NCBI GenBank assembly: GCA_938030095.1
Contig: CALHGK010000001.1
Location: forward strand, 4,002 to 68,001
Reading direction: 5' to 3'
Length of the DNA: 64,000 nucleotides
Origin: an uncultured Candidatus Saccharibacteria bacterium
GTDB lineage: Bacteria; Patescibacteriota; Saccharimonadia; Saccharimonadales; Saccharimonadaceae
Of the stretch, positions 33,421-41,322 are shown piece after piece. Positions within the stretch are counted from its first letter, which is position 1, and each line of letters starts with the position of its first letter. Under the pieces are notes generated by a model that had not been told where the DNA came from, searched no databases, and saw only the letters and a program-made list of their open reading frames with translations. The translations under genes and the position numbers were made by a program.

Positions 33421-34917
33421 TTATGAGGCGGCGTGAGCTCGTGGGTCAGGAGTGTGAATATAGCGCTTTGGGAACAGTGGTGGGACGTCGGCTGGCACGA
33501 CGCCAGTACCAAAGATAGTGTGAATGGCCTGAGCGGTGGCAGGCATGAATGGCACGAGCTCATCGGCAATCTGCAGCAAAGTACTGGCCGCATAGGCTAA
33601 GACTTCGCTCAGGTGCGACTCGGCATCGTGGTCGGTGGCGCGGCGCTTAGCGATCTCCCATGGTTTGACCCGCTCAAGGTATTGGTTGAGGCTGCGGACA
33701 GAGCTCCATACTTCATCGAGTGCTTTGTCGAACTCCAGCCGCTGCATCATGTCGCGGTAGATGGTCATATCGTGCTCGGCTTGTGGCGCATCGCCAATCA
33801 CTCCTGCTTGGTAGCGCGTCAGCATGGCTGCCACCCGCTGCACAAGGTTGCCGAGGTCGTTACCGAGCTCACCGTTGTATGCCTTCTCAAATTTCTCCCA
33901 AGTAAAGTCCCCATCGTCTTGGGTAGGAATATGACGAGCAAAGAAGTAGCGGAAGGCATCAGCCCCATAGCTCTGAATAATCTCCATTGGGTCGACCACA
34001 TTGCCGACTGTCTTGCTCATCTTACTACCTCCAACGTGAACAAAGCCGTGAACGAGTAGTGTCTTAGGTAGTGGGAGGTCGAGCCCGAGCAACATAGCGG
34101 GCCAGATCCCCGCGTGGAAGCGCAAGATATCCTTACCAATGACTTGCACATCGGCTGGCCAATACGCCTGCCACTCGGCCCTATCCGGATAGCCCAGCAC
34201 TGTGATGTAATTGGCTAAGGCATCGAGCCAGACGTACATCACCTGGCTGTCGTCGCCTGGCACCGGCACACCCCAGCTCAGCGTCTTGCGCGGGCGGCTA
34301 ATTGAGACATCTTGGACGCCATTTTTGATAAGCTCGAGGAACTCATTTTTGCGGAACTCAGGCACGATCTTCATCCGGCCTTCAGTAATGGCTTGGCGAA
34401 TTTGCTCGGTAAAGGCACTCGCTTTGAGGTAGTAGTTCTCCTCTGAGACGCGCTCATACGGCGTTTGGTGATCGGGGCAGATGCCACCCGTCTCATGAAC
34501 TTCCTTGTCGGTAAAGAATGCCTCATGCCCCACGCAATACCAGCCCTCATAGGTGTGCTTGTAGATCAGCCCCGCCTGAGCAAGCCGCTGCCAGATGTAC
34601 TGCACTGCTGCAACGTGGTGCGGGTCAGTCGTGCGGATGAAGTCAGTGTATTCTGCGCCAACTGCCTCCATCAAGACTTTGAAGTTGCCATACATGCTGT
34701 CTACATAGCCCTGCGGATCGAGCCCATTCGCCTGAGCCTTAGCAGCAATCTTGTTGCCATGCTCGTCCGTGCCAACTTGGAAGCGCACCTCGTGGCCATT
34801 CTGCCTCTGATAGCGCGCCCAGACATCGGCCAAGAGGTAGTCGAGCGCATTACCAATATGCGGCTTACCGTTGACATAAGGAATGGCAGTGGTGATGTAG
34901 GCGTGTTGTTTGGTCAT
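33421..34917 (-). CDS. metG: Methionyl-tRNA synthetase, short form
   Basis: 498 residues. Class I motifs: YVNGKPHIGNAL (HIGH) and GGSKMSKTVGN (KMSKS), with the anticodon-binding helical domain after. The C-terminal tRNA-binding EMAP/Trbp111-like domain of longer MetG proteins is absent. Leaderless: TGCTATAAT ends six bases before the ATG. Head gene of an operon with tatD and two unknown genes. Confidence 0.96.
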   Translation of the reverse strand: MTKQHAYITTAIPYVNGKPHIGNALDYLLADVWARYQRQNGHEVRFQVGTDEHGNKIAAKAQANGLDPQGYVDSMYGNFKVLMEAVGAEYTDFIRTTDPHHVAAVQYIWQRLAQAGLIYKHTYEGWYCVGHEAFFTDKEVHETGGICPDHQTPYERVSEENYYLKASAFTEQIRQAITEGRMKIVPEFRKNEFLELIKNGVQDVSISRPRKTLSWGVPVPGDDSQVMYVWLDALANYITVLGYPDRAEWQAYWPADVQVIGKDILRFHAGIWPAMLLGLDLPLPKTLLVHGFVHVGGSKMSKTVGNVVDPMEIIQSYGADAFRYFFARHIPTQDDGDFTWEKFEKAYNGELGNDLGNLVQRVAAMLTRYQAGVIGDAPQAEHDMTIYRDMMQRLEFDKALDEVWSSVRSLNQYLERVKPWEIAKRRATDHDAESHLSEVLAYAASTLLQIADELVPFMPATAQAIHTIFGTGVVPADVPPLFPKRYIHTPDPRAHAAS

Positions 34918-34923
34918 AGGGGT

Positions 34924-34932
34924 ATTATAGCA
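34924..34932 (-). promoter_or_regulatory. Extended -10 of metG (leaderless)
   Basis: Minus-strand TGCTATAAT, then ACCCCT and the ATG; almost identical to the alaS promoter. Confidence 0.7.
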
Positions 34933-34962
34933 TGGGGCGGAGTGAGATGTCTTGGGTTAGGG

Positions 34963-36006
34963 TTACTGCCTGGCAACATCGATGAGTACATAGAGCTTAT
35001 CTGTACTCTGCATAAGAGTAATGGTGTCGTCTTGGTCGGTTGTCCAGATGGTCGAGATAGCCAGACCTTCTGCAGCATGCTCAGCTTCGTCCACCTCATC
35101 GCTTGGTTCACCCCACGCTGCGTGCCCGGCCTGCACGTATTGGTGGTAGAGGTCGAGGCATTCTGCCGTGGGTGAACCATTAGCAAACCATACGACGACC
35201 ATCGATACAGCACCACCTTCGCTCGACACCATAACGCGCAACGGCCCATCATAATACCACCAGGTATTCTCCTCTTGCTTCATGAGCTGCCAACCTTGGC
35301 TCTGCATTGTAGTATCAAACTGCTGCATAGAGCGCAGTGATGGCTGGCTGAGGATGCGGTCGATCCAGCTAGTGAATCGCTCTGGAGAGAAGTATGTCTC
35401 CTTGTTTAGTTCGCTCTCTAGGCGGGGCAGCGGGTCGGGGCCCGGATAGGGACGAATCGTGCGCGGGCGACGGGCACCATCGGGCGGTGCACCAGTTTGC
35501 TCGCTGACAAGGACAAACATGATTGTCTTATCCTCCTCGTTGAGGTTGATACTAACGTACTCCCGCGAAGCTGGTGTTTGTGGAGCAAAACCCTTCCACA
35601 CTGTACCAGTGAGATGACCTGTGTGTCGTACATCGGTCGGCCAGCCCCAGGCCGCTGTGCCAGCTGCGCAGTATTCGTCGTAGAGTGCGCGGCACGCGTC
35701 TGCTGGTAATTGGTGAATTACATCGATGACTGGGCTACTCGCCACCGACGTTACAACGTCATTTTCTATTGTAGCAAGCAACGACATGTGACCATCGTAG
35801 TGCATACACTGCTCGTGCCCCGTCTGCGGCTCTTGCTCACGTGGCTTGACGAGCTGCCAACCCAGCTCTTGGATGAGACTGTCATACACCTCATACGTCA
35901 TTGGCCAGGGGAGTTTGCGGAGTGCATTAATAAGTGAGACGAGTTGTACACCATTAATAGGCTTCGGCGCTTCTGCTGGCTGAGCCGATGATTGGTCTGC
36001 GTTCAT
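34963..36006 (-). CDS. Unknown protein made of two copies of one domain
   Basis: 347 residues, soluble. The two halves repeat: each has a helix then LGWQLVK / QGWQLMK, a Y-Y/H-DG turn, a beta hairpin ending in small residues, then LYDEYCAAGTAAWGWPTDV / LYHQYVQAGHAAWGEPSDEV, followed by G-T-V/S-T-I-W and a final beta strand (IMFVLV / LYVLIDV). This is a tandem duplication of a domain of about 130 residues. No catalytic motif is apparent, and the family is not recognised. GAGG four bases before ATG supports the start. It diverges from the paralogous HTH regulators at 36145 and 37345. Confidence 0.75.
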   Translation of the reverse strand: MNADQSSAQPAEAPKPINGVQLVSLINALRKLPWPMTYEVYDSLIQELGWQLVKPREQEPQTGHEQCMHYDGHMSLLATIENDVVTSVASSPVIDVIHQLPADACRALYDEYCAAGTAAWGWPTDVRHTGHLTGTVWKGFAPQTPASREYVSINLNEEDKTIMFVLVSEQTGAPPDGARRPRTIRPYPGPDPLPRLESELNKETYFSPERFTSWIDRILSQPSLRSMQQFDTTMQSQGWQLMKQEENTWWYYDGPLRVMVSSEGGAVSMVVVWFANGSPTAECLDLYHQYVQAGHAAWGEPSDEVDEAEHAAEGLAISTIWTTDQDDTITLMQSTDKLYVLIDVARQ

Positions 36007-36101
36007 AGTACCTCATATTTTCTTTATAGATTTCTCTTTAGCGTTAACATGTTTGTATCGTACCACGTTTTGGTATGACATACTAGCGTTCAGTCATATT
36101 G

Positions 36102-36131
36102 TTGACAATATTGCAATCTATACTATATAAT
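36102..36131 (+). promoter_or_regulatory. Consensus promoter of the first HTH regulator
   Basis: TTGACA (36102-36107), 18-bp spacer, perfect TATAAT (36126-36131). Predicted start leaves a leader of only about 7 bases before ATG 36145. It is one of the closest matches to consensus in the window. Confidence 0.8.
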
Positions 36132-36144
36132 ACACTACTCTGTT

Positions 36145-37290
36145 ATGGAACATCACCCATCACCCCACCTCCCCGAGCACTCGCCACACGATGCGGATGC
36201 ACCGCAGCTGGAGAAAGACCGCCAGTATCTGTTATTTTTGCTTGCGAATGACCTTGGCTATGACACGCGTGATGTATCTATCTCTTCTGAGAGTAGCGAC
36301 GCAGAAGCGTCAGTCAACCCCGCTCACTACATGATAACAATACCGCCGCGTCAGGAGTGCCAGCAACCAGGCCGAACGGTGGCTATCTACCCTGATATCA
36401 CGCTTGTATTCGATACGCAAGCAGTGCAGCAGTGCAGCTCTGAGCAGCATATATCGCTTGAGAACTACACAAAGGAGGAGCTGCTTGATCTCATCAAGCA
36501 AGACGCAGCCTGCGGCCTAGAGCTCCCTCATGGCCAGCGCTTTACGGCGAGCATGGTCGATGCGCTCACTCATCCGATTACCGAAGCCCGGGCGCGCATC
36601 ACTGAGGCTATGGAGCTGGAGCAGAAGCACCATATAGCTCAAACCCGGCGCTCACTTGGTAAAGTAACCATCCACCGTGCTGCCGAAGAGCTCAGGGTCG
36701 CACCACAGACTGTCGAGAAAGCTCTGGATGATCCTGTCATTCGTGAAAAACTTGGCAAAATCGCTACCACCCAGCGCGGCACAGAATTGCAGCATCTCCT
36801 CACACCGCGCCAAGTAGCGATCCTCGCCGAGCACCTCCAGTCTACCCCACCACCAGAGGGATATCGCACGCTTAATGGTGTTGCTAAAAAGCTTGGCATT
36901 GGCGGCAATACAGTGCGGTGTATTATTGATGAGCTTAATAGCACCGGGGCTGATATTCACGGCGAGGAGTACCACAAAGCGACTGGACTATCATACCGCT
37001 ACTATTCACCCGCCGACCAGCGAGAGATCGAGAGCTGGGCGCGTGAAAAAGGGCTCTTTACTCCTGCGCCGGCGGGATATCTGCTCCGCACGGCTGTTGC
37101 TGAGAAACTCCATGCTACATACGCGACGATTAATCACGCTGTTAAAACCCTCGGTATAACACCCGAACAATACCGCGTACGGCGTCAGAATGGCCAGCCA
37201 TCTCACAAGCGAGGCTACCACCTATCACCCGAGCAAGCTGAGCAGGTAGCAGCTTACCTGGGGCGATCGCTTCATACAACGGTTTGCTAG
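36145..37290 (+). CDS. Multi-HTH putative DNA-binding regulator (paralogue A)
   Basis: 381 residues. An N-terminal domain (about 25-165) contains FLLANDLGYDTRD, GRTVAIYPDITLVFDTQAV and DAACGLELPHG. It is followed by three helix-turn-helix-like units: VTIHRAAEELRVAPQTVEKAL, RTLNGVAKKLGIGGNTVRCI and RTAVAEKLHATYATINHAV, each trailed by a Y/F-x-TP or YSP strand. The units resemble MerR/excisionase or Xre-type recognition helices, but the whole architecture is not one I recognise. Paralogue B follows 54 bp downstream. The N-terminal domain could sense a ligand or partner (inference). Confidence 0.65.
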   Translation: MEHHPSPHLPEHSPHDADAPQLEKDRQYLLFLLANDLGYDTRDVSISSESSDAEASVNPAHYMITIPPRQECQQPGRTVAIYPDITLVFDTQAVQQCSSEQHISLENYTKEELLDLIKQDAACGLELPHGQRFTASMVDALTHPITEARARITEAMELEQKHHIAQTRRSLGKVTIHRAAEELRVAPQTVEKALDDPVIREKLGKIATTQRGTELQHLLTPRQVAILAEHLQSTPPPEGYRTLNGVAKKLGIGGNTVRCIIDELNSTGADIHGEEYHKATGLSYRYYSPADQREIESWAREKGLFTPAPAGYLLRTAVAEKLHATYATINHAVKTLGITPEQYRVRRQNGQPSHKRGYHLSPEQAEQVAAYLGRSLHTTVC

Positions 37291-37323
37291 GCATTTAGGC
37301 TCGATACTTGCCACCACTACCTA

Positions 37324-37332
37324 TGCTATAGT
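37324..37332 (+). promoter_or_regulatory. Extended -10 of the second HTH regulator
   Basis: TGCTATAGT ends directly before an ATG at 37333 and 12 bases before ATG 37345, so only the second ATG can be in the transcript. Confidence 0.55.
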
Positions 37333-37344
37333 ATGGTAATACGC

Positions 37345-38364
37345 ATGGAAATACCCCAGCGATCGGCACAGTTACCCGAGGCATTTGATAATCATACTGC
37401 TCAAGTAGAAAAGCTCAACGACTTACACAAACTTCTACGCTTTTTGCTTGAGAATGATCTCGGCCTTTCTACTCACGACCCGGCGCAGGCATATATGTCA
37501 CAACATATTCAAGAAACATCTGCATCACAGCAACTCCTTCGCTTTATTGCAACCATCCAACCACACGACACCCAGCCTGCTCGTACCGTTATCACCTATC
37601 CAGATGTTGCTTTTGTTTTTGATACTCCAGCTATAGAACAAGCCACGCAGACTCAGGGCAATAGCTATCAACCATTGCATGAGTATAGAAAACACGATCT
37701 TGCTGAGCTCGCGCAAGATGAGGCCTGTGGTGTTGCCCTATCGACCGATCATCATTTTGCCTGGTATATGTATGATGCACTCACGAGCCCATTTGCTGAT
37801 GTACACCAGCGTATCGTTGCTGACCAGACTAACAACAACCGGCTCCATGGCGTCTATCATCATCGCCCAGAGCCACTTATATCTGTTGGCCAGGCTTCTC
37901 GCTACCTTGATATAACACCGTATGCGGTTGAGAAAGCGTTGAGGAATCCTCAAGTTATCCAGAGGATTGGCGAGATCATTGTCGCTCCACGCGGCAATTC
38001 GATGCGCCCATTCATCACACCCAAACAACTTCTGAGCCTCCAAGAGCATTTTCGCCCCCATAGCGCCGACACTCATGCACTCATCCCTCCACGAGAAGAA
38101 GAAATGACCTGCCCACAACTCGCCAGAGCACTTGGTGTACACGACATGACCGTGCGACGAGCTATTACTGCTCTTAATCAAGAAAAATCCGAAGGTGAGG
38201 ACAGTCTGACCGGCACAACACGCAAAGAGCAGGGTCGACGCCCAACCGTATATTATTCACCTGAGCAGCAGGTACGTATCCTCGCCAAGCTTCAAGAGAA
38301 AGGTTATCCTGTGCCAGCAAAGCTGCGTGACAAGCTGGGCGAAGACCTCACGCATAAAGATTAA
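37345..38364 (+). CDS. Multi-HTH putative DNA-binding regulator (paralogue B)
   Basis: 339 residues from ATG 37345 (MEIPQRSAQ); the earlier ATG at 37333 is upstream of the predicted transcription start. Same N-terminal domain as paralogue A: FLLENDLGLSTHD, ARTVITYPDVAFVFDTPAI and DEACGVALSTDHH. Two HTH-like units remain (LISVGQASRYLDITPYAVEKAL and CPQLARALGVHDMTVRRAI) followed by YYSPEQQVRILAKL; the third unit of A is missing. A tandem duplication with loss of one module is the simplest history. Possible partners in autoregulation or heterodimers (inference). Confidence 0.65.
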   Translation: MEIPQRSAQLPEAFDNHTAQVEKLNDLHKLLRFLLENDLGLSTHDPAQAYMSQHIQETSASQQLLRFIATIQPHDTQPARTVITYPDVAFVFDTPAIEQATQTQGNSYQPLHEYRKHDLAELAQDEACGVALSTDHHFAWYMYDALTSPFADVHQRIVADQTNNNRLHGVYHHRPEPLISVGQASRYLDITPYAVEKALRNPQVIQRIGEIIVAPRGNSMRPFITPKQLLSLQEHFRPHSADTHALIPPREEEMTCPQLARALGVHDMTVRRAITALNQEKSEGEDSLTGTTRKEQGRRPTVYYSPEQQVRILAKLQEKGYPVPAKLRDKLGEDLTHKD

Positions 38365-38367
38365 AAA

Positions 38368-38376
38368 TGCTACAAT
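38368..38376 (+). promoter_or_regulatory. Extended -10 of the 42-codon ORF
   Basis: TGCTACAAT ends ten bases before ATG 38387. Confidence 0.5.
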
Positions 38377-38386
38377 AATAGCTAGT

Positions 38387-38515
38387 ATGACTGTACGACT
38401 CGGCGCGACACAAATGCATATCCCAAAAGAACCAACAGCCGTCTCTCATACACCAACACCGCTGGATTTATATACAACATTAAAGCAGTTAAGAAATCGG
38501 CCAGGATATCACTAA
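38387..38515 (+). CDS. Possible small protein of 42 residues
   Basis: An ORF with the promoter-to-ATG spacing found at the leaderless genes in this window. The product is basic and polar (MTVRLGATQMHIPKEPTAV..., ending LKQLRNRPGYH), without membrane helix. It lies 22 bp after paralogue B and just before the convergent cupin gene. It is too short for homology by eye; it may be a real small protein, perhaps tied to the two regulators, or chance. Confidence 0.4.
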   Translation: MTVRLGATQMHIPKEPTAVSHTPTPLDLYTTLKQLRNRPGYH

Positions 38516-38532
38516 CTTATGTGGTACAGTAA

Positions 38533-38880
38533 CTACTTCCCCGTGATACGCACAAATATCATCTCATGTTCGTCTGGCCCTGGGTTGTGGATCTTGTGCT
38601 GTGTATCGGGCGGAAAGATAAAGACGTCGCCTGGGTTGTAGGCGTATGTGCCATCTGCGTCAGACACCTCACCGCTACCCTTGAGGACGATCATTGTTTC
38701 CTCGACACCAGGGTGGTCATGCCAGTCAAAGGTTGCGCCAGCAGGCAGCCAGCCATGAGTGATCGCCTCACAATATGGGCTCGTGGCGTGCTCAGCCGAC
38801 ACATAGACTTTGCGTGCTCCACTGCCGCCATGGGCAGATTCTTTAGGGATGGTGGTTGCTGGACGTTTGATAATACGCAT
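38533..38880 (-). CDS. Cupin-domain protein
   Basis: 115 residues forming one cupin barrel. Motif 1 FDWHDHPGVEETMIVLKGSGE gives the HxH...E metal ligands; motif 2 NPGDVFIFPPDTQHKIHNPG gives the last His. AGGAG six bases before ATG. Small cupins bind a metal and serve as isomerases, dioxygenases or sensors; the substrate is unknown. It follows the two-helix membrane protein gene by 20 bp, likely in one operon. Confidence 0.88.
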   Translation of the reverse strand: MRIIKRPATTIPKESAHGGSGARKVYVSAEHATSPYCEAITHGWLPAGATFDWHDHPGVEETMIVLKGSGEVSDADGTYAYNPGDVFIFPPDTQHKIHNPGPDEHEMIFVRITGK

Positions 38881-38900
38881 AGGTTGCTCCTTCTATTTAC

Positions 38901-39563
38901 TTATTGCTGCAGTTTTTGCTTATAATAAAAGGCGTTTGCCTCGATCTCTTCCACCGTGTCTGGGAATTGCTGCACAAGCTGGGTGTGGCTCAGCTTCAGC
39001 ACGGCATCTTGTGGGCTGAGCTCAGATGCAGCCAGGGCTTGGCGCACATATTCGCGAATGTGCCAATACTGCTGGCCATCCTTAATAAGCTGCTCCCTTG
39101 GTGCACTGAGCGCACCAACCATCATGCCTGTGGCAGTACGGCTCGCTTTTTTGAATATGGTGATACCGACGGCAACAATCAGCAGCCACAGCCCGATAAG
39201 CAATACGATGGCGCTTTGCTTGGGGTTGCATATTGCCACCAGCACAAGCGCACCAGTTATACCAACGGCGATCTTGTGCCGCCGCACGAAACTACTCTTC
39301 TCCCCTGGCTGCTGCGCGGCCTTCGCATTGGAATCGAGCTCAGTAGGAAAAGGATATGACATCTCACTCAGCGCGCCGCACGCAATAATATGTGAAAGGT
39401 CGTCGCGGATAATTGGATCGAAGTGCTCGATGCGATAGTCGTCCTGCAGTTTCTTGGTCGATCCATCAATAATATCAACTGCCATAGCCACACCAGTCTG
39501 AGCTGCCATATCTCCCAGCGTTACACCAGCCCCAATGCCAAACGAATTTTTAAACCATCCCAT
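38901..39563 (-). CDS. Unknown membrane protein with two central helices
   Basis: 220 residues. A soluble N-terminal part (MGWFKNSFGIGAGVTLGDMA...), two close membrane helices (about 98-140: IAVGITGALVLVAICNP and AIVLLIGLWLLIVAVGITIF) and a soluble C-terminal part rich in Gln/Ala/Leu. AAGGAG seven bases before ATG fixes the start. No family recognised; both ends are probably cytoplasmic. Pairs with the cupin gene downstream. Confidence 0.7.
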   Translation of the reverse strand: MGWFKNSFGIGAGVTLGDMAAQTGVAMAVDIIDGSTKKLQDDYRIEHFDPIIRDDLSHIIACGALSEMSYPFPTELDSNAKAAQQPGEKSSFVRRHKIAVGITGALVLVAICNPKQSAIVLLIGLWLLIVAVGITIFKKASRTATGMMVGALSAPREQLIKDGQQYWHIREYVRQALAASELSPQDAVLKLSHTQLVQQFPDTVEEIEANAFYYKQKLQQ

Positions 39564-39711
39564 AGTTACACTCCTTCTCTTGCATCCACCACAGCCAATC
39601 GATGGACAAAACTTTTCTTATCACAGAATAGCTGATGTAATTATATATTGCAAGGTATGAACGCAGCCATACCGCGGAGGAGCTTGACGTTTGTTTATCT
39701 GCGGATTGCCG

Positions 39712-40455
39712 TTAATTTTCTCGCATCATTGCCAGCACTGCAAACCGCCCACCAGTGTCACCCGCTGTGTGCGAGAAGTACTCAGGGTTTGTTACTGTAT
39801 CGACAGGCGAGATGTGGATATTGTGCGGCGCAATGCCGGCGCGCTGGCATGCAGCAGCATTAAAGCCCGGCAGGTCAAGATGGATACCATCAGCGTCGCG
39901 CGAGCAAAAGGGCCGCCAAGCTGGGTCGGCCGCTTGGTCAAAATACTGCATCACATAGCTCTGCCGCTGCGCGCTCGGACTCATCCAAACAATGATATCC
40001 TCTGCTCGGGAGCCTTCGTGAATGAGGCGATCAATTGTCCGAACAAGCAGCGGCGAGAGTGTCGAATGCCGCCCCAGATGCAATAGCGCGAGCACCCGCT
40101 GCACCGGATCATACAGCACCGTCGCCACGCAATCGGCCACTGGCAACAGCAACCCCACCCCGGGCGAGCGCGTCACGAGGCCGTTGGCTACCACCTCCGC
40201 AGTGTGGCGAGTCGTCGCGCCGCTATCGACCTCGCAGAGCTGGTCATAGCTGCGGCCTGCGCCATAGACAACCCGCTGATACACCACGTCCGCATATGCA
40301 ACCCCACTCGCCCGGCAGAAGGCTTGTCGGTGTGCTACCACCCGCGAGTGGTGTATCTCACCTAGCGTGCGGTCGAGCATTGTGCCATCACTACGCGATG
40401 ACACGCTAACGAGGAGTCCTGGCGGGAAGCAGGTAGGCTGATCAGCCCGGATCAT
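39712..40455 (-). CDS. PgeF/YfiH-type laccase-domain protein with altered metal site
   Basis: 247 residues from ATG 40455 (MIRADQPTCFPP), overlapping the rsmA stop by ATGA. The family shape is clear (LPVADCVATVLYD, LLHLGRHSTL, GIAPHNIHISPVDT, NPEYFSH...GGRFAVL). These enzymes act on purine nucleosides or remove wrongly incorporated Ser during peptidoglycan synthesis. The usual zinc/copper ligands are partly changed: the QxH motif reads YQRVVYG with no His, and the late CT motif reads DTVT. The central Cys of ADC and the His of HLGR remain. Activity may be reduced or different. Confidence 0.8.
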   Translation of the reverse strand: MIRADQPTCFPPGLLVSVSSRSDGTMLDRTLGEIHHSRVVAHRQAFCRASGVAYADVVYQRVVYGAGRSYDQLCEVDSGATTRHTAEVVANGLVTRSPGVGLLLPVADCVATVLYDPVQRVLALLHLGRHSTLSPLLVRTIDRLIHEGSRAEDIIVWMSPSAQRQSYVMQYFDQAADPAWRPFCSRDADGIHLDLPGFNAAACQRAGIAPHNIHISPVDTVTNPEYFSHTAGDTGGRFAVLAMMREN

Positions 40456-41234
40456 TGCGCGCGCCACTCTTGCATAATAGCGAGCCACTGGGCAATCGAC
40501 ACATCCTCTGCCCGCCAGTCTGGCGATATACCAGCGTTCTGTAGTATCGTCTCGATTTCTGTCTTATCTAGTGCAAGGCCTGCCGCCAGTGCACTGCGCA
40601 GCTTCTTGCGCTTGGCCACAAAACCCGCCCGTACCACGCGGAAGAAGTCCTTCTCGTCCGCTGGCGACACGAGAGGCTGAGCACGCGTCTCGAGCACCAC
40701 TACCTGCGAATCTACCTTGGGTGGTGGCACGAAGAATTGGCGTGACACCACTGGGCCAAGCGTCGCCTCGGCATAGAGCTGAGCACTCACTCCTAATAGG
40801 CTCATTGCGCCAGGCTCAGCGGCAATGCGCTCAGCCACTTCCTTCTGTACCAGCAGCACTGTACGGCGCGGCTTATTCTCCGCCGTTAGCAGCTTCTGGA
40901 CAATCTTGCTCGTAATGTAATACGGCACATTTGCTACCACGACATAGCCAGCGGGAAGCTGGCCAAGATCAAACTGCAGAATATCTTCATGCACCACCGT
41001 TAGTTGCTTGCCAGGGAACTGCCCTGGTAGCTTGCGCGCGAGGTCGGCGTCGTACTCCACCGCGGTTACCCTGCCTGCCCGAGCAAGGAGCCGGCTCGTC
41101 AATGTACCAAGCCCTGGGCCAATCTCTAGCACCGTATCATCAGGGGTCAGCACTGCCGCATCGGCAATCGCCGCCAGCATATCCGGGTCTTTAAGCCAAT
41201 GCTGCCCTAGTGATTTTTTGTTTTGTAATGCCAT
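40452..41234 (-). CDS. rsmA: 16S rRNA dimethyladenosine transferase KsgA/RsmA
   Basis: 260 residues from ATG 41234 (MALQNKKSLGQHWLKD). SAM-binding LEIGPGLGTLTSRLL, EYDADLA, HEDILQFD and the catalytic NVPYYI motif are present, as is the C-terminal helical domain. It dimethylates two adenines near the 16S 3' end. TATAAT ends six bases before this ATG, so a start at 41351 is excluded. Co-transcribed with the PgeF-like gene. Confidence 0.95.
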   Translation of the reverse strand: MALQNKKSLGQHWLKDPDMLAAIADAAVLTPDDTVLEIGPGLGTLTSRLLARAGRVTAVEYDADLARKLPGQFPGKQLTVVHEDILQFDLGQLPAGYVVVANVPYYITSKIVQKLLTAENKPRRTVLLVQKEVAERIAAEPGAMSLLGVSAQLYAEATLGPVVSRQFFVPPPKVDSQVVVLETRAQPLVSPADEKDFFRVVRAGFVAKRKKLRSALAAGLALDKTEIETILQNAGISPDWRAEDVSIAQWLAIMQEWRAQ

Positions 41235-41240
41235 AGTTGT

Positions 41241-41249
41241 ATTATACCA
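41241..41249 (-). promoter_or_regulatory. Extended -10 of rsmA (leaderless)
   Basis: Minus-strand TGGTATAAT ends six bases before ATG 41234. Confidence 0.65.
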
Positions 41250-41322
41250 GGGATTAACTGTATAAACCGTATTAACAATCTGTGTTAAGATTGATATTGA
41301 ATCAAGATTATAAGGGCATTCT

